Shown here piece by piece: positions 49,551-62,000 of a stretch of 64,000 nucleotides of DNA. The notes under the pieces are model-generated. The model saw nothing but the letters and a program-made list of their open reading frames with translations. It searched no databases and was not told where the DNA came from. The position numbers and the translations under genes were made by a program. This DNA comes from Clavelina lepadiformis. Its lineage: Eukaryota > Chordata > Ascidiacea > Aplousobranchia > Clavelinidae. Positions within the stretch are counted from its first letter, which is position 1; each line of letters starts with the position of its first letter. The DNA lies in NCBI RefSeq assembly GCF_947623445.1, contig NC_135240.1, positions 24,738,001 through 24,802,000 of the forward strand. Direction: 5' to 3'.

Positions 49551-50007
49551 TACACGAGACAGATTATACTGAAAAAATTGTAAAGTAATGATATATCCCT
49601 TAAAAGTCCTATACTGCACGGGATGTGGCGTTTTAAATTAAAAAATTTCATATTTGATTTTCTTGACGTAGCAAAAGGCAATCGGCAAGTGCTGCACCTT
49701 CATGTTACAAAAGTAGATTTACAAAACTTGTTAGTGTTTCATAGCAGCAGGCAAGACAGAACTTTATAATAAACAACACAAAAAAAATAAATAACAAAAT
49801 AAAAACATAAATAAAACATAGCAAAGAAAACATAGCAAAAGTCTACAGCACGGTATTGTTGTAGAACCATCAATATTATCATAAAGTAACGAATACCGAA
49901 AAATACAGTATAGTGAAATGCATCAACATAACAAGATCTGGTTTCACTGTTTTTTCGTCATACGCTGGCAATGTTTAAAATAAATTATTCTTCATTACAG
50001 GTCGTAC

Positions 50008-50013
50008 TTTAAT
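50008..50013 (-). terminator. Candidate poly(A) signal for trefoil/TSP1 gene
   Basis: Minus-strand ATTAAA 64 bp beyond the stop codon. It is the nearest signal-like hexamer; use is inferred. Confidence 0.35.
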
Positions 50014-50076
50014 ATCAAAAAGAGAAGTAAGTACAAGAACCAAATAACCATGATTGCATGCACCAATAAACGTTAT

Positions 50077-53000
50077 TTACCGGCATGGACCCGCGTTACA
50101 GCGACCTGTCAGTCTAGTGCAAGACCGGGGAATGTTCGGGGCTAGGTTACCTGTAGCAACCGCACACGTTCGAGTTCTCGCTGCAGAACCTGTTCCACAT
50201 GTAACTGAGCACCCGGATGCACTCCATGTAGACCACTCTCGACACCCTGTGGTGCATGGTACACGCTCCTGGTAGGGGCCTATGACCAAGCAGTCTGCCA
50301 CAGTTGCAAACCCGCCTCTTTTACTTATACACCTTCGTCGCCTTCTTCTAGTTCCAGAACCGCAAGGACTTGTGCACCGTGTCCATGCGCTCCATGGCAA
50401 ATAAGCGGCATCGCATGGTTCATTCCCACACTCCTCTATAACGAAGTGACAAGATAGATCCTTGGCAGGGGCTGTAATCGGAGCCGTTAATCCTTTTCCG
50501 ACGCATTCACGTCTCTTCTGCCTTTTTCCACCTCCGCCACATTCTTTCGTACAATCGCCGAGAGTCCAAGTGCTCCAGGCATTGCAAACCTGAGTGTTGC
50601 AAGGCCGTGTTCGGCGATGAACATTGGGATCAAGACCGGTGCCCCCAAAACAAACCTCAGGCTCAGCTTCCAAACCTTCCTTCCGACAGATTCGACTTTG
50701 TATGTTCATCCCAGCGCCGCAGGTTTCAGAGCAACGACTCCAAGAGCTCCACAAGGACCACGAAGTCCTACAACGGCCAATACAAGGAACAACTTCTTGA
50801 CTGCATCTACGCGTCCGATCCGCTGTGATTTCTCCCGACACAAGAGAAAAGCGGCAAGTTCTGCTGCGAGTTAGTGTTCCGGGAACGTCACATTCACCAG
50901 AACAAGACGTCTCAGCCCACGGTGACCACGTCAAACAAATGTCATTATTGCACGTAACGGTATTAACACTATCGTAGTCACTCAGCGCACCTTCAACATC
51001 ATCCACTATTTCGTGGTCCCGGTTATAATCTGAACACAGAGAGGGATGAGAAATACTTTCATTGAAGAAGCATTCCCTTGTTCGAGTCATATTTCCAGGT
51101 TCACAACGACTTGAACATTCAGTGAAGTCTCTCCACGGAAGCCAAAAAGGAACACATTCAGGAATGCAATTATGTATTTCCAGGAAACAGCTCTCTGGAG
51201 TCCCAACAAAGGTAGTACTGATGTCATTTTCGGAGACAAGTCCTCCATCGATTATACAGTCCCTTGTTCGAAGATAAACCCCAGTCACTCCACAAATACC
51301 GGTACAGTTGGACGAAAACCATTCCCCCCAGGATGGACAGAAGAGATCATTACAAGTTTCCTCTTCGTAATCGGAGCCAATCAAACAACGAGAAGATTGT
51401 GATGACACACCTTTCACAAAGCAAGACCGCGAACGGCTCCTTACTGATGGTCCACAAACTTCAAGGCAATCCGACCACGCTTGCCAATTTCCCCAGTCAC
51501 CTGGACAAAGTTCACCAGAGCAGTTTTCTGAGCCAGTATTGCAAACGTCAGTAACAAAAGATAAATCAGACGGATCCAAACATAAACGAGTAAAACTATA
51601 AGTTCCAAGTTCTTCACAACGAGCATCACATTCGCCAGTCAACTCCCATTCTCCCCAAACATTACAAAGATCTGCATTGCATGTTTCTACTTCATTGGGT
51701 GATCCACCACATTCATCAGATGATACGATTGTTGAGTTTTCATTTCTACAAATTCGTTCTCTTGATTTTCTTCCTGAAGAACAACTTTCAGAGCATTCGG
51801 ACCAGCTCTGCCAATTATCCCATGAAGGAGGACATATAGGTGCTCCTAGACAGAACAATGACAAACTGTGGCAAGATTGTTCGTGCAATTCCAGCAAAAT
51901 ATCTTGATCAACACAAGGTCTAGTTCTGGATTGAGTTCCATTTCCTCTGCATGGAGCATCACAATCATCATTGAATGTCCATTCTCCCCAATCTGGGCAT
52001 AAATGGTCATTGCACGATTCAATTTCCGTTGGTTCAGAAGTTGGATCATCTGTTTGGCAACGAGTGATATCATCGATTTCTTCACCTTTGACATAACAAC
52101 TTCTGTCCCGACTTCTCGTGGAAGGTCCACAAACATCTCCGCATTCACTCCAATCATTCCATCGTCCCCATTCGCCTGGACATAACTCTCCTACACAGCT
52201 CATTTCAAGAGTGTTGCAAACATCTGTGGGAAACGTTGCGTTGGAAGGATTATTACACATTCTCATATGGATTTCTGTTCCATTTTCCTCACAAAGAGCA
52301 TCACATTCTCCAGTCAACTCCCATTCTCCCCAAACATTACAAAGATCTGCATTGCATGTTTCTACTTCATTGGGTGATCCATCACATTCATCAGATGTTA
52401 CGATTGTTGAGTTTTCATTTCTACAAATTCGTTCTCTTGAATTTTTTCCTGAAGAACAACTTTCAGAGCATTCGGACCAGCTCTGCCAATTATCCCATGA
52501 AGGAGGACATACGGGTGCTCCTAGACAGAACAATGACAAACTGTAGCAAGATTGTTCGTGCAATTCCAGCAAAATATCTTGATCAACACAAGGTCTAGTT
52601 CTGGTTCGAGTTCCATTTCCTCTGCATGAAGCATCACAATCATCATTGAGTGTCCATTCTCCCCAATCTGGGCATAAATGGTCATTGCACGATTCAATTT
52701 CCGTTGGTTCAGAAGTTGGATCATCTGCTTGGCAACGAGTGATATCATCGATTTCATCACCTTTGACATAACAATTTCTGTCCCGACTTCTCGTGGAAGG
52801 TCCACAAACATCTCCGCATTCACTCCAATCATTCCATCGTCCCCATTCGCCTGGACATAACTCTCCTACACAGCTCATTTCACGAGTGTTGCAAACGTCT
52901 GTGGGAAACGTTATGTTGGAAGGATTATTGCAAATCCTTGTATGAATTTCTGTTCCATTCTCCTCACAACGAGCATCACATTCTCCAGTCAACTCCCATT

Positions 53001-56000
53001 CTCCCCAAAAATTACAAAGATCTGCATTGCATGTTTCTACATCATTGGGTGATCCACCACATTCATCAGATGATACGATTGTTGAGTTTTCATTTCTACA
53101 AATTCGTTCTCTTAATTTTCTTCCTGAAGAACAACTTTCAGAGCATTCGGACCAACCCTGCCAATTATCCCATGAAGGAGGACATACAGGTGCTCCTAGA
53201 CAGAACAATGACAAACTGTAGCAAGATTGTTCGTGAAATTCCAGCAAAATATCTTGATCAATACAAGGTCTAGTTCTGGTTTGAGTTCCATTTCCTCTGC
53301 ATGGAGCATCACAATCATCATTGAGTGTCCATTCTCCCCAGGATGGACAGAAGAGATCATTGCACGATTCAATTTCCGTTGGTTCAGAAGTTGGATCATC
53401 TGTTTGGCAACGAGTGATATCATCGATTTCTTCACCTTTGACATAACAATTTCTGTCCCGATTTCTCGTGGAAGGTCCACAAACATCTCCGCATTCACTC
53501 CAATCATTCCATCGTCCCCATTCGACTGGACATAACTCTCCTACGCAGCTCATTTCAAGAGTGTTGCAAACATCTGAGGGAAACGTTGCGTTGGAAGGAT
53601 TATTACACATTCTCATATGGATTTCTGTTCCATTTTCCTCACAACGAGCATCACATTCTCCAGTCAACTCCCATTCTCCCCAAACATTACAAAGATCTGC
53701 ATTGCATGTTTCTACTTCATTGGGTGATCCATCACATTCATCAGATGATACGATTGTTGAGTTTTCATTTCTACAAATTCGTTCTCTTGATTTTCTTCCT
53801 GAAGAACAACTTTCAGAGCATTCGGACCAGCTCTGCCAATTATCCCATGAAGGAGGACATATGGGTGCTCCTAGACAAAACAATGACAAACTGTGGCAAG
53901 ATTGTTCGTGAAATTCCAGCAAAATATCTTGATCAACACAAGGTCTAGTTCTGGTTTGAGTTCCATTTCCTCTGCATGGAGCATCACAATCATCATTGAG
54001 TGTCCATTCTCCCCAATCTGGGCATAAATGGTCATTGCACAATTCAATTTCCGTTGGTTCAGAAGTTGGATCATCTGCTTGGCAACGTGTGATATCATCG
54101 ATTTCGTCACCTTTGACATAACAATTTCTGTCCCGACTTCTCGTGGAAGGTCCACAAACATCTCCGCATTCACTCCAATCATTCCATCGTCCCCATTCGA
54201 CTGGACATAACTCTCCTACACAGCTCATTTCAAGAGTGTTGCAAACATCTGAGGGAAACGTTGCATTTGAGGGGTTCATGCAAATCCTCGTATGAATTGC
54301 TGTTCCATTCTCCTCACATCGAGCATCACATTCTCCAGTCAACTCCCATTCTCCCCAAACATTACAAAGATCTGCATTGCATGTTTCTACATCATTGGGT
54401 GATCCACCACAATCATCAGATGTTACGATTGTTGAGTTTTCATTTCTACAAATTCGCTCTCTTGATTTTCTTCCTGAAGAACAACTTTCAGAGCATTCGG
54501 ACCAGCTCTGCCAATTATCCCATGAAGGAGGACATATAGGTGCTCCTAGACAGAACAATGACAAACTGTGGCAAGATTGTTCGTGAAATTCCAGCAAAAT
54601 ATCTTGATCAACACAAGGTCTAGTTCTGGTTTGAGTTCCATTTCCCTTGCATGGAGCATCACAATCATCATTGAGTGTCCATGCTCCCCAATCTGGACAT
54701 AAGTGGTCATTGCACAATTCAATTTCCGTTGGTTCAGAAGTTGGATCATCAGCTTGGCAACGAGTGATATCATCGATTTCTTCACTGTTGACATAACAAC
54801 TTCTGTCCCGACTTCTCGTGGAAGGTCCACAAACATCTCCGCATTCACTCCAATCATTCCATCGTCCCCATTCGCCTGGACATAACTCTCCTACACAGCT
54901 CATTTCACGAGTGTTGCAAACATCTGTGGGAAACGTTGCGTTGGAAGGATTATTGCAAATCCTTGTATGAATTTCTCTTCCATTCTCCTCACAACGAGCA
55001 TCACATTCGCCAGTCAACTCCCATTCTCCCCAAACATTACAAAGATCTGCATTGCATGTTTCTACATCATTGGGTGATCCATCACATTCATCAGATGTTA
55101 CGATTGTTGAGTTTTCATTTCTACAAATTCGTTCTCTTGATTTTCTTCCTGAAGAACAACTTTCAGAGCATTCGGACCAACCATGCCAATTATCCCATGA
55201 AGGAGGACATACGGGTGCTCCTAGACAGAACAATGACAAACTGTAGCAAGTGTGTTCGTGAAATTCCAGCAAAATATCTTGATCAATACAAGGTCTAGTT
55301 CTGGTTCGAGTTCCATTTCCTCTGCATGGAGCATCACAATCATCATTGAGTGTCCATTCTCCCCAATCTGGACATAAGTGGTCATTGCACGATTCAATTT
55401 CCGTTGGTTCAGAAGTTGGATCATCTGCTTGGCAACGAGTGATATCATCGATTTCATCACCTTTGACATAACAACTTCTGTCCCGATTTCTCGTGGAAGG
55501 TCCACAAACATCTCCGCATGCACTCCAATCATTCCATCGTCCCCATTCGCCTGGACATAACTCTCCTACACAGCTCATTTCATGGGTGTTGCAAACATCT
55601 GAGGGAAACGTTATGTTGGAAGGATTATTGCAAATCCTCGTATGAATTTCTGTTCCATTCTCCTCACAACGAGCATCACATTCTCCAGTCAACTCCCATT
55701 CTCCCCAAACATTACAAAGATCGGCATTGCATGTTTTCACTTCATTGGGTGATCCATCACATTCATCAGATGTTACGATTGTTGAGTTTTCATTTCTACA
55801 AATTCGTTCTCTTGATTTTCTTCCTGAAGAACAACTTTCAGAGCATTCGGACCAGCTCTGCCAATTATCCCATGAAGGAGGACATATGGGTGCTCCTAGA
55901 CAAAACAATGACAAACTGTGGCAAGATTGTTCGTGAAATTCCAGCAAAATATCTTGATCAACACAAGGTCTAGTTCTGGTTTGAGTTCCATTTCCTCTGC

Positions 56001-59000
56001 ATGGAGCATCACAATCATCATTGAGTGTCCATTCTCCCCAATCTGGGCATAAATGGTCATTGCACAATTCAATTTCCGTTGGTTCAGAAGTTGGATCATC
56101 TGCTTGGCAACGTGTGATATCATCGATTTCGTCACCTTTGACATAACAATTTCTGTCCCGACTTCTGGTGGAAGGTCCGCAAACATCTCCGCATGCACTC
56201 CAATCATTCCATCGTCCCCATTCGCCTGGACATAACACTCCTACACAGCTCATTTCAAGAGTGTTGCAAACATCTGAGGGAAACGTTGCATTTGAGGGGT
56301 TCATGCAAATCCTCGTATGAATTGCTGTTCCATTCTCCTCACAACGAGCATCACATTCCCCAATCAACTCCCATTCTCCCCAAACATTACAAAGATCTGC
56401 ATTGCATGTTTCTACATCATTGGGTGATCCATCACATTCATCAGATGTTACGATTGTTGAGTTTTCATTTCTACAAATTCGTTCTCTTGATTTTCTTCCT
56501 GAAGAACAACTTTCAGAGCATTCGGACCAACCCTGCCAATTATCCCATGAAGGAGGACATACGGGTGCTCCTAGACAGAACAATGACAAACTGTAGCAAG
56601 ATTGTTCGTGAAATTCCAGCAAAATATCTTGATCAATACAAGGTCTAGTTCTGGTTCGAGTTCCATTTCCTCTGCATGGAGCATCACAATCATCATTGAG
56701 TGTCCATTCTCCCCAATCTGGGCATAAATGGTCATTGCACGATTCAATTTCCGTTGGTTCAGAAGTTGGATCATCTGCTTGGCAACGTGTGATATCATCG
56801 ATTTCATCACCTTTCACATAACAACTTCTGTCCCGACTTCTCGTGGAAGGTCCACAAACATCTCCGCATTCACTCCAATCATTCCATCGTCCCCATTCGC
56901 CTGGACATAACTCTCCTACGCAGCTCATTTCAAGAGTGTTGCAAACATCTGAGGGAAACGTTGCGTTGGAAGGATTATTGCAAATCCTTGTATGAATTTC
57001 TGTTCCATTCTCTTCACAACGAGCATCACATTCGCCAGTCAACTCCCATTCTCCCCAAACATTACAAAGATCTGCATTGCATGTTTCTACATCATTGGGT
57101 GATCCATCACATTCATCAGATGTTACGATTGTTGAGTTTTCATTTCTACAAATTCGTTCTCTTGATTTTCTTCCTGAAGAACAACTTTCAGAGCATTCGG
57201 ACCAACCATGCCAATTATCCCATGAAGGAGGACATACGGGTGCTCCTAGACAGAACAATGACAAACTGTAGCAAGTGTGTTCGTGAAATTCCAGCAAAAT
57301 ATCTTGATCAATACAAGGTCTAGTTCTGGTTCGAGTTCCATTTCCTCTGCATGGAGCATCACAATCATCATTGAGTGTCCATTCTCCCCAATCTGGACAT
57401 AAGTGGTCATTGCACGATTCAATTTCCGTTGGTTCAGAAGTTGGATCATCTGCTTGGCAACGAGTGATATCATCGATTTCATCACCTTTGACATAACAAC
57501 TTCTGTCCCGATTTCTCGTGGAAGGTCCACAAACATCTCCGCATGCACTCCAATCATTCCATCGTCCCCATTCGCCTGGACATAACTCTCCTACACAGCT
57601 CATTTCATGGGTGTTGCAAACATCTGAGGGAAACGTTATGTTGGAAGGATTATTGCAAATCCTCGTATGAATTTCTGTTCCATTCTCCTCACAACGAGCA
57701 TCACATTCTCCAGTCAACTCCCATTCTCCCCAAACATTACAAAGATCTTCATTGCATGTTTCTACTTCATTGGGTGATCCATCACATTCATCAGATGTTA
57801 CGATTGTTGAGTTTTCATTTCTACAAATTCGTTCTCTTGATTTTCTTCCTGTAGAACAACTTTCAGAGCATTCGGACCAGCTCTGCCAATTATCCCATGA
57901 AGGAGGACATACGGGTGCTCCTAGACAAAACAATGACAAACTGTGGCAAGATTGTTCGTGCAATTTCAGCAAAATATTTTGATCAACACAAGGTCTAGTT
58001 CTGGTTTGAGTTCCATTTCCTCTGCATGAAGCATCACAATCATCGTTGAGTGTCCATTCTCCCCAATCTGGGCATAAATTGTTGTTGCACAATTCCATTT
58101 CCGTTGGTTCAGAAGTTGGATCATCTGCTTGGCAACGAGTGATATCATCGATTTCATCACCTTTCACATAACAACTTCTGTCCCGATTTCTCGTGGAAGG
58201 TCCACATACATCTCCGCATTCACTCCAATCATTCCATCGTCCCCATTCGCCTGGACATAACTCTCCTACACAGCTCATTTCACGAGTGTTGCAAACGTCT
58301 GTGGGAAACGTTACGTTGGAAGGATTATTGCAAATCCTTGTATGAATTTCTGTTCCATTCTCCTCACAACGAGCATCACATTCGCCAGTCAACTCCCATT
58401 CTCCCCAAACATTACAAAGATCTGCATTGCATGTTTCTACATCATTGGGTGATCCATCACAGTCATCAGATGATACGATTGTTGAGTTTTCATTTCTACA
58501 AATTCGTTCCCTTGATTTTCTTCCTGAAGAACAACTTTCAGAGCATTCAGACCAGCTCTGCCAATTATCCCATGAAGGAGGACATGTGGGAGCCCCATTA
58601 CACTGAATGGTTTTTAAGTAGCAACTTCCATTATGTATTATTTGGTATGCTAAATTATCCAAACATGTTCTTTCCTCAGTTCGGACTCCTTTTGTCCTGC
58701 ATGATGCATTGCACGCTGATGCATTCGACCAACCTGACCAAGAATTGCAAAGTTCTTGGTTGCATAGACCATTTTCTACATCAAGAGGAACGAACTTAAC
58801 AGCATCCGTTAGTTGCTCACATCCGGTGTCAATTCCTGCGTAGATATTATATAAGCATAAGAATTTTATAGGTGGCTGTGAGGTATACATCAACATGTTT
58901 CAGATAACTAATGCTAATTTATTTTATGGTAGGTTGTGCCACAGCCGTCACTACCACAACTTTTTGTACGTTTGAAGAACCTTCTTTTATAAGTTCACTG

Positions 59001-62000
59001 AGTTGATAGTCTCAAGTCTTACATAAGTAATGACAGTACCTTCAGAAGAGGAGAGGACACAACGTCTACTGCGTGATTGTGTGCCTGGCCCGCAGGAGTC
59101 TGAACATTTTTCCCAATCGGACCATATTTCCCAAGATGCGACATTACACTGCGACGGATTCTGGCAAACTTCAGTCTCAGTTGCGGGACCAGTGCATGCT
59201 TCTGTGAGAAAAGCTTGTCTCGTCCTACCGAAGCTTGTGTTGGAAATTAAACCTTCGCATCGTCGTCTTCTTCTCCTTATCCCTCCTTCGGAACATGGCT
59301 GAGTGGCTGTACAAGGAGACCACTCCCTCCAAGAATTCCACTCCGCGATGTTTTCTTCATCTGCAACATATCAGTATGTAACTTTATGGTTCGTAGGAAA
59401 TTATTTATCTAGGAATCCCAAAAAAAATCTTATCACTGTTTACTTCGTCTATTCTCTCTTGCGTCAGGTTGCAATACTGCTGGAAGTGAGCAGATGCTTT
59501 CCATTTTACCCCTCAGAATGACACCTGGGTTCCAGCAGCATCCCAGCGCTATGCATTCAGACCTAAAACGTTTCCGTTAAAAGACTCGGATCAAATCTAC
59601 TCTGCAAGATTCGGTTTTGTGAGAAAACAGAAACGGTCGATATCCATGAAAATATTGGCTTGGGCACATCTCTAATGAACAACTACTTGGAATAGTTTCC
59701 AACAAAAATTATCTGAAACGTTGTAAAGTTTCGAAAACATTTTACCTGGTGATGGTAGAGGAGGAGCTACAAGGAATGGCAGCTTCGCCGATGTCGCATC
59801 CAACCCAAAACGGATTCTCTTCCTCCTCAAGCGAGATCACTGGAAGATCTACTTGAGCTGGAATCCAAAAATCTGCTCTTCTTGCGTCAATTGGAAGATC
59901 AGGACCTATAACAATTGATGACTGTGATTGGTTATTTAGAGTAAAATCGAAATAGCTTTTACAGGAAAAACCTGGCTGTAAGCATTTTCAGTGCTTCAGA
60001 TGGTCAATTGTTATTAGGCTCTAGGATTTATATTTGCCAAAGCAGTTAGTTTTGTAAATTGTACTTCTCTTGAATTAACAATGTTTTATTATAACTAAGA
60101 ATCGAAAGTGATATGTGAGATATTAGCATACAAACCGTTTGGTAGGTATCCGTCTGGTGAGGTGAAACGCGACAAAGGAGAGAAACAATTCTGGCCATCC
60201 CAACAACAAGCCTGGTCCAAACAGCGTTTTCTAAAAGGCTTGTTTATGATATGCTTAGCTCAGATCTACTAGTTTAGGATCTTTTAAGAAAACAATAGGT
60301 AATTCATGGTGCAGCTGTTAAGTTTACAATAATCAAACAGAAGATTTAACACGCAGCAGTAAAATGTAAGACTATCCCTTTTTTTGAAAATGCAAACGAA
60401 AACGTCAAATGCTAAATAGTACCAAGACACACCTGTTGTCTCCGACGCATGAAGCAACCATGCTCGGTGATTCTTCTGACTCGGTTGGTTCGTCGCTACC
60501 TGATGGGGGACATTCCAGGACAACACTGAAGTTTTCGTAACTATATCTACTGGTCGGGGAAGCTTCCTCAGTACTATTGACGTCATTGTCCGTGATCCTG
60601 CCGTTAAGCTGTTCGTCCAAAGTGGCGAGAATTTGAGCTAAATGTATCAATTAAGAACACCTTTTTATAAAAAAAATAATACAATTTTTTAACTGGAGTA
60701 AACGTTAAAACGTTAGTTAAACGTGAAAAAGGTTTCAAAATGACAGAAGCCAAGCTGTTATCAGCGATGCTACTTTATGACGTATTAATAATTATTTTAT
60801 AATCAATAAAATGTAAACTCGATCATTTAACACTGCGGTGGTAGGTTTGTAAGTTTACCAACAGAGGTAGGTTTAATTACGTGGTGATCTTTGCGGCAGA
60901 TACGTCATGTTTTACGCAAAATTTTCATCCGTCTAACAAAGCGCGTTTTGCTTTTGATGTGCTAGCACTTACATGCTTTGAAATGATATCGAAGATTAGA
61001 TTGTATGATAATTAATTTTCGAAGGGTCACCAGACGATAATTGTTTAAACGTTAAACGTGACAAAGGTTTCAAAATAACAGAAGCCAAGCTGTTATCAGC
61101 GATGCTACTTTATAACGTATTAATAATTAATTTATAATCAATAAAAAGTAAACTCGATCATTTTAAATTGGAACGGTCCCAGAAGCAGTAATAACATAGT
61201 ATTACAGGCGAGCCAAGCAAAGTATACAATAACGTTTGCATCAATCACAACACTGACAATTTAATGAGATAAATAAAAGACTGAAGCAAGTACGACCGTT
61301 TATAAACCAAAGAATCATCAAACAGCAACATCAACGAAACCCATTCGTGGAATGACAACAAGAATCCCGGTCTTGGAATTTATGACTTTTGTGTAAACAG
61401 CAAGCAACTAGAATAAGCTACGTCCGTGTCAGCCGCCGGTTAGCCGTGAGGTGGCGCATCGTAGTGAACATTGGTCACGCGATCTTTTAACACTGTGCTA
61501 GTCGGTTTGTCAGTTAACCAAAAAAGGTAGGTTTAATTACGTGGTGATCTTTGCGGCAGATACGTCATGTTTTACGGAAAATTTTCATTTGTCTAACAAA
61601 GCGCGTTTTGTTTTTGATGTGCTAGTACTTACATGCTTTGAAATGATATCGAAGATTAGATTGTATGATAATTAATTTTCGAAGGGTCGCCAGACGATAG
61701 ATTTTCATCAAAATCTTACCTAAAACTGCACTATTTTCAGAATTTAAAACGGGTTCCAGCTCGAAGCAATATGGTTCGTCAAGGTTTGGATTCCAACAGC
61801 ACGACAACTCCAAACAAGCCTCCCTGCAAGTCAAACAATTAAACTCATGGTCTTGATAAATTTCATTTTGTCACAACATCACTAAAGGGTAGTGGTGGGA
61901 CTCAGCAGGTTCTTGGAATTGTAATGACCTCCGCGAACCGGTTGTTAATAAGCATATATATAGGCCTATGTGTATATCGGCCCCGGGTCAATATGACATG

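Larger units (their letters stand above)
47994..50076. other. Interval between convergent arylsulfatase and TSP1 gene
   Basis: Holds the arylsulfatase poly(A) signal, a truncated copy of its last exon at 49376-49550, and an A-rich low-complexity tract around 49765-49845. No other gene is supported. Confidence 0.45.

Noticed and set aside
51846..58160. Repeated about 103-codon minus-strand frames offset from the main frame
   Set aside because: Same strand but different frame within the same exon, starting and ending at identical places in each unit; a by-product of the repeat.
51062..58799. Many plus-strand open frames of 60-153 codons repeating every 675 bp
   Set aside because: They are antisense shadows of the TSP1 repeat. 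The period keeps any open frame open in every copy. Codons there encode no known domain, while the minus frame has conserved Cys/Trp spacing.
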